Assembly: GCA_021234155.1 (NCBI GenBank)
Contig: JAJEKV010000111.1
Location: forward strand, 2,674,968 to 2,738,967
Length of the DNA: 64,000 nt
Source: Isoetes taiwanensis
Lineage: Eukaryota; Streptophyta; Lycopodiopsida; Isoetales; Isoetaceae
Direction of reading: 5' to 3'
This document shows, piece after piece, positions 1-9,440 of this stretch; positions within the stretch are counted from its first letter, which is position 1; each line of letters opens with the position of its first letter. Under the pieces are notes generated by a model. It was not told where the DNA came from and did not search any database. It was given only the letters and a program-made list of their open reading frames with translations. A program made the translations under genes and the position numbers.

Positions 1-1890
1 TGTTGCTTCTAACATATGGTGCTGTGGATTTTATGTAGCTATCTTTGCAGGTTGAGCTTGTTTATTTTATGTGCCCTATACCACTTGGATTGGTATCCTG
101 GCCATGCGCATGTACTTTGATACCTTCATCTTTGCGCTATACTTTGCAAGTCCATCATTGGTCCGTATCTCATGCCTCCCAATTTTTTGGACCCTACTTT
201 CTTTGCACTCCCCGGTGTCTGCATGAGGTTACCAATCATCTCTGTTTTTTTGTTGTCTCGCATATATATCATATTTGAAATTGGATAGTCCCAAACGATT
301 TTGAAATGCAGAAAGATCCCTTATGTCGGCCTTTACTCTCTAAGCCATATGCTTTTTTGAGATAAAATGCTTTATCTTTGCCCTCGTTTTTCTCATCTTT
401 GTCCCTTGTCCTTTTTCAAATTCTCTAGGAAATGTGTCGCACGACCCTTGCTTACCAGTTTTGAAACTGTACTGGTTGCATGTATTCACGAGCTTGCTAC
501 TACTTAACCGATTAATCTCCCCCCTTGGGTTAGGGTTAACAGGAAGAATCAAGTATAATTACTATAACTTACTATTGTATCAAACAATTTATAGATTTGC
601 GCGAGCCAAACTTTATGTTTCCATATATCATAAATCTGAATTTTTACAAAAATTTACAAAATTTGCCCTTGGGCTTATACATCAATAGGGCATTCTCAGG
701 TGGGGTAATTCTGATGGGGAAAATAGGTGCAACAATTCTAGGTGGGGCACCATGTTTGAATGCAAGTAGATTTGCTATACTTATTGCATGTGAACAAAGG
801 TTTGATCACACCTCCATAAAGTTATAGTAATACGTTGTGAACACTCTGAGCTGTTGTTCTCGATTGGGATCGAGGAAGCCCCCAGACTTGCCTTTTGTAC
901 TCTAAGCTGCCTTTCTCATCCCTCAGACCTGCCTTTTCACTCTGAGTTATCTTTCTCGACTTGCAGGTAGACAAAGGCCCTCCGACCCTCCTTTCTGGAC
1001 CTAGGGTCGAGAAAGGCCTTCAGACCTGTCTTTTTCACTTTTAGTTGTCTTTCTTAACTCGCAAGTTGAGAAAGGCTCTTAAACCCATCTTTTTCACTCT
1101 GAGCTGCCTTTCTCGACTCGTGGGTCAAGAAAGGGAATCAAACATGCCTTTTTCACTCTTAGCTGCCTTTCTCGACTCGCGGGTCGAGAAAAGACTTCAG
1201 ACCTACCTTTTTCACTTTGAGTTGCCGAGTTGAGAAAGGCAGCTCAGAGTGAAAACGGCATGTTTGATTGCCATTTTCAATCTAGGGTAAAGACCCTCGG
1301 ACCTGCCCTTTTAAAAAATGGCCTTCAGAGCTGGTTCTTATTTTGTTTGTCTTGTCTATAGCAACACTTGGCTAACTTGATTTTATCTTTTGCAATTTTT
1401 ATCCCGACCAGATGGTACATGCTTGGGAGCAATGGAATGATTTATTCATTGAAGAAAGAAGGTGAGAAGAGGGTGGTGACATCGGTTGAACAGACCAGGG
1501 CATGGCCGTGAAGCACCTCCTTGTACAAATTTCTATCGTCTTCAGAATGCGCCTGTGGTTTGGATTAGGTTGGAGGATGCTCCATATGTTGTTCATCTTA
1601 TATGATCTGTGTATGATGAGGGTATAACCATTGTGATAATAGGGCCACCGTGGCCTCTTCGTCCACTGTAATAGACATTGTAACGAACTCATTTATAAAT
1701 AATAATTCTTTCAAGACTAACACTTTGTTAAAATTAAGTAAACAATTTCCTTGGTCTTTGTTGTATTTTTTCTTTTCTCAACCCGTCAACCGAGAAAAAA
1801 GTGGCAAAATATCTTCATGAAGGGATCGAACCTCACACTTTGGATTGTGAAGACTATATGGGTATTCATACCATATAAATATTTTTCTCA
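1..1890. repeat. Long direct repeat, copy A
   Basis: This block is repeated nearly base for base at 62,121-64,000, offset about 62,120, in the same orientation. The differences are small indels and substitutions, for example tatcctggcc here against tatctggcc there. It holds no convincing gene; only short chance reading frames are present. It leads directly into Ty3/gypsy pol at about 1,914, so the repeat may be upstream sequence of the same element. The window begins inside copy A and ends inside copy B, so the true ends of the repeat cannot be seen. Confidence 0.9.
880..1300. repeat. Minisatellite of about 60 bp units with built-in hairpins
   Basis: Six to seven degenerate units of about 60 bp are seen, each with the pattern 'ctttctcgactcg...gtcgagaaagg' followed by 'cagacctgcctttttcactctgag'. 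Many units contain an inverted repeat (tttctcgac / gtcgagaaa) that can fold into a short hairpin. The same array is present in copy B at about 63,000-63,410. Confidence 0.8.
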
Positions 1891-1913
1891 TATGTACAAA
1901 AGATGGTCATCAC

Positions 1914-3040
1914 AGGATGCAAAATTTTCTTAGATTTGCCAAGTTCTATCGGTGCTTTATTCGGGATTATTCGAAAGTTGCCTTGACATGCCTCATGGCA
2001 AGGGATATGCCATTTGAATGGAGTGTGGAAGCAGAAACTGCTTTCATTACCCTGAAGCATGCTTTGATATCCAGTCTTGCTTATGCAGCTCCTTCGCGCT
2101 CATATGTTGTGGAAGCAGATGCTTCTGATTTTGCTCTTGGCAGTATCCTGTCACAGGAGGGGGATGACTATGAGCTACATCTGATCGCCTATCACTCATG
2201 GAAGTTCCAGGCTGCCAAAAATAACTATCCAATTTATGACAAGGAGTTGTTGGCTATAGTTGATTCTTTCGGGAGACGTTTCCTGGAAGGATCTTCTCAT
2301 AAGATCACAGTCTATATGGATCATCAAAATCTGAAATATTTTTAGTCTGCTTGAGTGCTCAACTGTCGTTAGGCTCGATGGCATACTCAAGTATTATCCC
2401 GCATCGATTTTGTGATCAAGTATCATCGTAGACCTCTCCAAAGGGAGGTATGATGCCATATCTCGATGCTCCTACCTTGAGCCCAAGCCGGATGATCCCG
2501 CATTTGATCAGCAATCACAGGTTATCCTAGGGCCTGATTAGTTCTAGCTTATGGCCATTAATTTGTTCGAGAGGCCTCATGATGCAGCTTTGTTGGAGTC
2601 TATTCGGGCATCTCTGTTCTTCGATCTATTGACTGGAGATGTATTTTCACATCTTGGCTCGGTATCATCTTCCTGACAAATGCGATCAGACTATGATCCT
2701 TTTGGAATTCAAGATGGATTTCTGTCCATGATGGACTCTTGTATGTTCCAAATGGTACTTCCCGACCTCAGGTTCTCCAGGCCTGTCATGACTTGCTTAT
2801 GGCTGGACATTTTGGAGTAGCCAAGACTCTTGAACTGATTAGTCGAGAGCATTAGTGGTCTGGGCTTCGCACTCTGTCGAAGCTTTTATTCGATCTTGTG
2901 ATATCTACTGTCGAGCGAAGGTTCCGAGACATCTTGGGCGTAAATTCTATAGTGGTGTACAGAAAGCATTGTCCGGACATGTGCTTTATGTGCTGAAAGT
3001 GCTTAGTACCTCCTGGATGTGTGACGTCCAACTGAATTAA
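1914..3040 (+). pseudogene. Ty3/gypsy pol fragment (RT end, RNase H, integrase zinc finger)
   Basis: An open frame at 1,917-2,345 starts with the C-terminal end of reverse transcriptase (FLRFAKFYRCFIRDYSK). RNase H follows, with VVEADASDFALGSILSQ and then YDKELLAIVDSF and TVYMDHQNLKYF, which are standard Ty3/gypsy motifs. After a stop the similarity resumes: RQARWHTQVLSRIDFVIKYH, then the integrase HHCC region with HDLLMAGHFGVAKTLELISR and, in another frame, FIRSCDIYCRAKVPRH. Homology ends near 2,960. Gag, protease, most of RT and the integrase core are missing. Stops and at least one frameshift make it inactive. The family call is secure; the clade is not resolved. Confidence 0.88.
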
Positions 3041-3308
3041 AACAGAATTGGCATGCACCAAGAATAGTATATGCAATTCCGGAATGGCAGGGATCAGTGA
3101 CTAGGATCTCCAAAGACGCGGGAACTCCGTTGGGGGGGAGGATCGATGAAGTTTCCTTTAGTGGTTGGCGGGAGAAATCAGAATTCGGAATTGCAATTAG
3201 AGAATTGCAATACCAATTCATACAATTCGAACAAATTTTGCATTGTTTCAATTGAATTCTCAATTTGGAATTGTAATTCAAGTCGTGAAATCTGTCTCGT
3301 GAATTTCA
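3041..3308. other. AT-rich spacer with repeated gaattgcaatt-like words
   Basis: No gene is seen. Words such as ggaattgcaatt, gagaattgcaat and caattgaattc recur here in both orientations. This could be a decayed terminal region of the transposon that follows, but I found no matching copy at its far end. Confidence 0.4.
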
Positions 3309-3575
3309 ATGGAAAGCTCCCCTGAAAGCATCGATTCAACTAGAAGAAGGATTTTCTTGCAAATTCAAGCTGAAAATAGAAGAAAATCCCGAGAAAGGAA
3401 GAGACAGAGAGAGAAGAAAAACAATCCTCCTGCCAATACCAAAGATTGTGGTGTTTTGAGTGAAAGAAGACTACATGAATTGTCGAAGAATTTGGAAGAT
3501 TATTTCAATGAAATTACAAATACTTTTGCCTCGAATGTGGACAAAGGGAAGTTGGGTAGAAGCATGAAAGGGTGA
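3309..3575 (+). CDS. Short basic ORF upstream of the left transposase
   Basis: The frame starts at ATG 3,309 and encodes 88 residues. A very basic stretch (RRKSRERKRQREKKN) is followed by a mixed helical part ending GKLGRSMKG. It could be an N-terminal exon of the transposase gene that continues at 3,943, since both lie on the plus strand. I could not find a donor site that joins the frames cleanly. It could equally be a separate small ORF or chance. No family is recognised. Confidence 0.3.
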   Translation: MESSPESIDSTRRRIFLQIQAENRRKSRERKRQREKKNNPPANTKDCGVLSERRLHELSKNLEDYFNEITNTFASNVDKGKLGRSMKG

Positions 3576-3942
3576 TTGAATTTTTTTGTATATTGATGTA
3601 GAAATTTGAACTGGGTTAAAGTGTTTGTAATGTACATTTTGAATTTTACATGGAGTTGCCTATCATTAATGAAGGCGGTTGACGTACAATATTCTCCATG
3701 ATTATACCAAATTCTCCCGAAACCTTGGCGCTCATTTTGAACTTTCCTCATCGATCAAACATGGCTCCGGATTCTACCTCAAGGAAAACTTGCCCCGAAT
3801 CGATTATACCTGCTCCTAAATCGAATGCATTTCAAGAAACAAATGTATCTTGAAGAAATTGAAATCCCTTTCCTTCAAGCAGTAATACAAATCCCTTCAA
3901 GCAGTAATACAAATCTGGTTAATAATCTGATTTTTTGTGCAG

Positions 3943-6900
3943 GATGTTGTATCCCCTTTCTGCAGAATGGACCAATGTCTTAAAGCACCAGTTGAAGAAG
4001 AAACTATGGAAGAAGAATTGGACTCTCATGCAAGCACTTCGAGGTCAGCGTCGGGTTTAGATGTCAATCCTCCTGTTGATGAAGTTTCGGAAAGCACTGT
4101 TACAAGCAGGCAAAGAAAATCGAAACAGAGGGTTTGTAGGGGTGGATACGTGACAAAGCTAATTAGAAGAAAGGTGAATGCTGCTGTAAATCTCATAATG
4201 AATGAGGTATCTAATTTGAATCCAAAACAACAAAGTATATTTGCAAGAAGATTATTGCAGGACAAAAGATTGCAATTCCTATTTGAGCCAGTCATTGGAA
4301 GGCTTCAAGAGGCTATCGTGAAAACAGATCTGGTAAAGAATTTAAAGGATGGCCTCCAAGATGTCAAACATGCAAATAGCAATGACAAACTTGCTGCAAA
4401 GCATTCTGTACTATCTATGGTGGTTGGAGAGGAAGGAGAATTACAAAAGACTTCACTAGCAGCTAAGTTGCTGAAAATACATCCTAGAAATATGAAACTA
4501 GCAGTGGAGAGAAGGAAAAGAATGTCACTAGGTGGAACAAATCTGTGGGCATTAGCAGGTCGAAATCCAAGAACAAATACTATAGATCAGGCTATCAAGG
4601 ATATGGTTGCTCAGTTTTGGTTAGATAACTCAAAGGTTTCACCAAAAATTAGAGATGTCATGAAGAAGAGGACACAACCAATTCAATATATTGACATTAC
4701 ATAGGTACGACTGTAATTTAGCTGTAATTGCATCTTTTTTTGCAGAATAAAGATGTTTTTTATTTTGTAACACTGATGTAAAGTTTGTAACAGATTTCTT
4801 TACTTTTTGAATGTAATGTAGATGGAGTCTGCACTAGTTTGCTCTACATGGAAATGTCAAATTATTTCATGGCAACACGTACATGTATATTTGTTTACAT
4901 GTATATTCTGGATGTATTGTAGACGTAGGCAGTAACTAAGAAGAAATTAGTGTGGAGATGTATTAATTGTCAAGAAATTATGTGACTTCATAGTAAATGA
5001 AATAAAATTCATGTCAGAATATACATGTATGTGTGGGAGTTTAGGGTCTTGAATATGTAAAAGATTTGTATGTAATGTAATATAATGTAATGAGGTGACT
5101 AATTTTATTTCACTGTAATTTTACAGGCTGAATTATTCCAGAATTTTGTGGATCAGTATCCAGAGGTCCGGATTGGGCTTAGGCAATTTGAATACTTAAA
5201 ACCTTCTTGCATTAGAAAGCTAAAGGAAAGAAACACATGTTGCGTGAAACATGAGCAATCAGATCTGTACAAGCAGGCATTTAATTTGATGAGGTCAAGA
5301 CTCCATGAAAATTGTTAGTGCAATTGTGGTGTGTCTTGCAAATTAGCTCATCTTTGGGATATGTCAAGCCAAGAACATGACATTTTATAATGTTAGCACA
5401 TTTTGGAGGGCTATGGTATGTGAGCAAAGCGGCCGAACGAGTGGCATAAGCTACGATGTATCAAATCGATTGTGGAAATTGTGGGAAACAATTAATTGAG
5501 TTGTGTCCAAGAGAATACAAGGAGCGATTGATCAAACGCTTGATTGGCAAGTCTATGGTTACGTTAATGAGCCCTCAAGAAAGGAACTTCACGAAGACTA
5601 AAGCTAATTGACAAGAAAGGACTCGATAATATGTTGGATAACATGTTTGATCATATGTCGAAGTTTGTATATCATAACTTTGTGGCACATTGGCATAGCA
5701 AACAATTCAAGGAATCCATGAAGAGTCTTCGTGATGATACCATATTATCGGTTGTTGATTTCTCGAGAATTATACTTTGAAGCCATTCAACGAGATTCAA
5801 GCACAACATTGGTACAATGAACAAATCAAAGATATTGGTCCACATCCACGATGTTCAAGGTACGAGGGGTAAAATGAGGAAATGTGTGCACTTCTTTATT
5901 TCGGATGACAAAATACATGATACTCACTTTGTTCAAAAAGCATTCACTATGCACCTCAATTATTTGAGAGAAAATGGTGCTGGCCATATGAGATACCACT
6001 TAGTTTGGTCCGACGTGTTGTGCGACCCAATTCAAGTCCGGAAAGAGCTTTCTATCATGTAACTAGGTATCATCAACGAAGATAAGATCGAAATGCACCG
6101 GAATTTCTTTGGCTCGGGACATGGAAAGGGCACACATAACGGAGAAGGAACCATAGCCAAACTATGGCTTGAGGCGTAACAAAGAAAAAGGATGGGAAAG
6201 TGATAAAAAAAATGCGAAAACCGCATGTGAGGTTCTTGAAGAGAAAATTCTGATGTGGAAAGGGTATTTTGGAAGGTGTCCGACATTGACCGTTCCCAAA
6301 GATTTGATGTGCTCCCGATTGAAAGGGGTGCAATCTCTTCATTAGCATATCATCCATAGATCCAAATGATCCAACAAAGTTAATGTGTAGATCTCTTTCA
6401 TGTTTTTGTAAGGCATGCATCAATTTTGATTGGCCTGCTTGTGAGAATCTTGATCATTGTGGCGGTGGGAGTTGAGAAAACTAGAGCCTACAAACAGGGA
6501 CAATGTTGAAGAGGATGGGTAATGGCGGGGACCTATGGGCAAATGGCGTGGACAATGTGGATGAGACAAAGGCGGGTTGGAGATTATTTTGCATCATTCA
6601 CATCGCCCGAGACAATTATGAAAGGGTCCCTTATTATCTCATCCAAAGGCACGTGAAGTGAAACATGCCCTCGAAGAAGACACCAAGGATGACTATGGAA
6701 ATGAATTTTATTGTGGTAATGAAGTTATAGCTGGTAACTACTTTGATTCTGGTTGCCATCAAAAGTACAAAGCTTATTCAAGGAAAGAAAGTTCTTGTCC
6801 ATCCCGAAGTCGATGGTGGGATGAGATTTCCATTGGAGCCAGTCAAACATAAGATTAAAGCTACATCTTATGCATGTGAACTGACTAACTATTGGCATGA

Positions 6901-6943
6901 AATGTTGCTGGGAAATTTGCCAGAGATTGTAGAATCTCTGTAA
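3943..6943 (+). pseudogene. DDE-like transposase, left copy (decayed)
   Basis: The first exon follows a good acceptor (ttttttgtgcag) and is open to 4,704. It contains a helix-turn-helix-like stretch (TSLAAKLLKIHPRNMKLAVE) and the motif VAQFWLDNSKVSPKIRDVMK. It ends in an in-frame TAG placed directly before a GTACGA donor. After an acceptor at about 5,127 comes FEYLKPSCIRKLKERNTCCV, then FVAHWHSKQFK, HFFISDDKIHDTHFVQKAF and VWSD. Later pieces are NFFGSGHGKGTHNGEGTI at about 6,090, SLSCFCKACINFDWPACEN at about 6,390, and a C-terminal piece ending at 6,943. The same blocks occur in the same order in the copy at 55.8-58.5 kb. Stops and frameshifts separate them. The SDG-x-x-SQFK and HGKG blocks suggest an RNase-H-fold (DDE) nuclease. 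I do not assign a named superfamily. Confidence 0.68.
4705..5127 (+). other. Probable intron of the left transposase
   Basis: AT-rich sequence between a GTACGA donor at 4,705 and a ttttacag acceptor at 5,127. No coding potential is seen. It is longer than the other introns inferred in this window. Confidence 0.4.
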
Positions 6944-7349
6944 TACGTTAACCTGTTGTTGAAGTAACGTTTCTATGCACTAAGGCATGGACTTGCAAAC
7001 TGAATGTAATCAGAATGTGATGTTCACGTAATCAGAAAATATTTTTATGTCCAAGCATACTGTCCAAAAGTCTTGGTCCTTATAAAATGGATCCATGAAC
7101 GAGATTAAAACACAAACATTAATATATTGTTTATATAGTTCCAAGACTGTTATACTTAGTGCAAGCTGTAAAAAACACTGTAAGCAGAAGATATTGGGAT
7201 TCAAGATTCAAGACTCAAGATTCATCTAGAAGGTCCTGCAGTGTGAGATCAGCAATGGTCCTGTTCCCGAAAATTGTGAGAAGAGTGTCCAGGACAGCTG
7301 TTTGGAAGTTGGTGAAATCTAACAGAAGCAAGACATGTGCTTCTCGCTT
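6944..7349. other. Intergenic stretch without recognised gene
   Basis: This separates the left transposase (plus strand) from the convergent small gene at 7,350-7,920. Only short chance frames are visible and I see no strong repeat or regulatory signal. Confidence 0.5.
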
Positions 7350-7920
7350 CTATTGCCATTTATGATAGAGATTGGTAAAGTATGGTTTGAGGCTATTGAA
7401 TCTCCAAACCTCAGCCCTTTTCAGCACTTTGTTGATTGCTTTTGCATGCACAACTTCCTGTTTAAGTTGAATTAGAATACTTTCTAGTTCTGCTTGAGAT
7501 AATTGGGATTCCTCATCCTCCTTGTCCGCTGCTACTCCCATAGCTCGATCCATGCTTCCAACATTGTTAAGTCTCCTCTGTGCATCTGTATAGAACATCA
7601 TAAGCAATTGTTAGATTAGGAACAAAAGCATGTTTAAGAATAGGAGTACCTCTGAACTCGTGACTGCCTCTCCGTTTGATTTTGTTCAATTGGTTTCCCT
7701 GTTCGGCATTGATCTCCTCAAGAATCGGGTGCGCCAGGTGAGTTTGCATTTGAATTGCGGATATGGATTGTGATCTAGTCGTTCGATCTCCTCCCGCCAT
7801 CGGAATCAACCAGTCACCACAGGTAAAAAAGGAATTTTTATCCCTGTCTATTCCCTTCTCCCCTATGCCAATGATTTGTTCCTTAACCTGATTGGACATT
7901 CTGCCAAAATACATCAACAT
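7350..7920 (-). CDS. Small two-exon gene of unknown function
   Basis: Two frames join cleanly across a 64-bp GT-AG intron (7,586-7,649): exon 1 is 7,650-7,920 from an ATG, and exon 2 is 7,350-7,585 to a stop. The intron splits one codon (phase 1), which becomes Asp, giving a protein of about 168 residues. The N-terminal half contains FFTCGDWLIPMAGG. The C-terminal half has an acidic stretch (DKEDEE) and a heptad-like helix (SQAELESILIQLKQEVVHAK), likely a short coiled coil. No family is recognised. It lies tail to tail with the left transposase and may be an accessory gene of that element, but that is inference. It is one of the few frames here with no visible break. Confidence 0.5.
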
Positions 7921-7989
7921 CCTTTTCTCAAAATCTTTCCCACTGTCCTCTTTTTCTGACCCAATTAGCCAATGGTTATTGCTGGCATA

Positions 7990-8465
7990 TATCCCACAAG
8001 CCTAGCTCAAATGAAAGGGCTATACTCAATGAGGAATATTCCTTTCAATGTAATAAGAAATATTCCTTGTAACTATGGGTGCACTTAAACAAACTAAAGA
8101 ATATTCCTTTGAAGGTAATAAAGAATATTCCTGATAACTAGGCACTAAGGAATATTCCTTTCAAGGTAATAAGGAATATTCCTTGTTATCTTGAAATAAC
8201 AAGGAAATAGGTCCTAGGAATAGGTCCATGCCCCTAAACAATGGTTTTTTTGAAATAGGTCCTAGGGGCAACTCTAGGGGCATGGTTTTTTTTTTTCAAA
8301 CTGGTTATACGATGATGATCCCCGACGTCACATACCATAGTCCCATTGTAAAAAAAAAACCATGCCCCTAGAGTTGCCCCTAGAACCTATTTCCTAGGAC
8401 CTATTTCAAGGTAATAAGGAATATTCCTTTCAAGGTAACAAGGAATATTCCTTGTTACCTTGATT
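7990..8465. repeat. Foldback (MITE-like) inverted repeat flanked by ggaatattcc palindromes
   Basis: The left arm at about 8,195-8,300 (aataggtcctagg ... ctctaggggcatggtttttt) is the reverse complement of the right arm at about 8,345-8,410 (aaaaaaccatgcccctagag ... cctaggacctattt). About 45 bp of loop lies between them. Outside the arms the palindromic word ggaatattcc recurs, spaced by 'aaggtaataa' or 'aaggtaacaa'. The structure is a short non-autonomous foldback element. No ORF is present. Confidence 0.75.
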
Positions 8466-8499
8466 TTGTAATGGGCTTTTTAGCCCCACTACAAAACCA

Positions 8500-9005
8500 A
8501 AGCCCTGTTACGACGTCTATTACGACGTCCAGACGTCGTTTGCACGTCGATGATCGACGTCGAAACGTCGATAAACGACGTCTATTTCGACGTCGGATCG
8601 TCGATGTACGACGTTTATGCGTCGCTATACGCGTCGCAACTGCGGCGTCTTTAAGCGACGACATGACGTCGTTCAACGTCGTTGCGTACACGTGGGTCAG
8701 CCACGCGGCACTGCTGCCAGAGTGACCGCGCCAGCGCGGCCGGCTGGCGTGGCAGATGACCTGGCAACGTCGTTCAACGACGAAAAGTACACGTCATCAT
8801 GTCCGTCCAGCGTGGCGTTGCCAGCGCGTAGCGCTGACGTGGCTGCCGCGTGTGAAACGTCGTTCAACGACGTTGCTGGCGTGGCTGTCACCTGTCTGCT
8901 GCGTGGCTGTCGGCTTTCTGCTGGCCTGGCGCCACGCAGACAACGTCGTTCAACGACGCTGCTGACGTGGCGGCCACGCAGACAACGTCGTTCAACGACG
9001 ATTAA
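8500..9005. repeat. CACTA subterminal repeats (left end, unit 1)
   Basis: Many copies of acgtcg and of the palindrome cgtcgttcaacgacg (for example near 8,770, 8,860, 8,945 and 8,985) occur in both orientations within 500 bp. Subterminal arrays of this kind are the binding sites of the regulatory protein in known CACTA elements. Related palindromes recur at 14.67-14.77, 15.85-16.05, 21.6-21.7, 41.75-41.84, 48.24-48.42 and 49.02-49.36 kb. Confidence 0.75.
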
Positions 9006-9440
9006 AGAATTTTGATAAAAAAAAATATTTATTTAATATTATTCAATATGATTTAACGGACAGTTAATATTCATATGCAAAATTAACAAATATTTAATAT
9101 AAATAAATATTTAGTAATATTTATTAATATTAATATTATCAATAATATTAATAGTATTAATAAATATTAAATATGAACAAAATAAATCGAGAATAAATAT
9201 TTAAAAATTTAAAAATTCGAAAAATAGAAACAAATATTGATTAAATTATATTAATGGTAGATAAGCATTATTGTTTAATATGTAATTAAATGTTTAATAA
9301 ATCTAAGAATAAAAAAATAGAATCGAGCATAAAATTAACATAACAAAAAAATCACAAATAATAAGAACAAAGCATAAAAAATTTAAATTGAATTCAATTA
9401 ATATATTTCACAATGTAATTTGCACATTACAAAATATATT
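9006..9440. other. Very AT-rich stretch, no gene
   Basis: Dominated by taatatt and aaataaat words with no coding potential. It lies between the subterminal repeats and the 3' end of the minus-strand transposon gene. The same sequence follows the subterminal repeats in unit 2 (16,050-16,490). Confidence 0.7.

Noticed and set aside
1399-1692. Minus-strand frame of 97 residues in repeat A (and 63,514-63,837 in copy B)
   Set aside because: The two copies differ in frame and ends, no domain is seen, and its composition looks like chance translation of non-coding repeat.
1815-1840. tRNA T-arm or primer-binding-like word (gtgaggttcgatccc on the minus strand)
   Set aside because: No matching acceptor, D or anticodon arms nearby, and the T stem does not pair.
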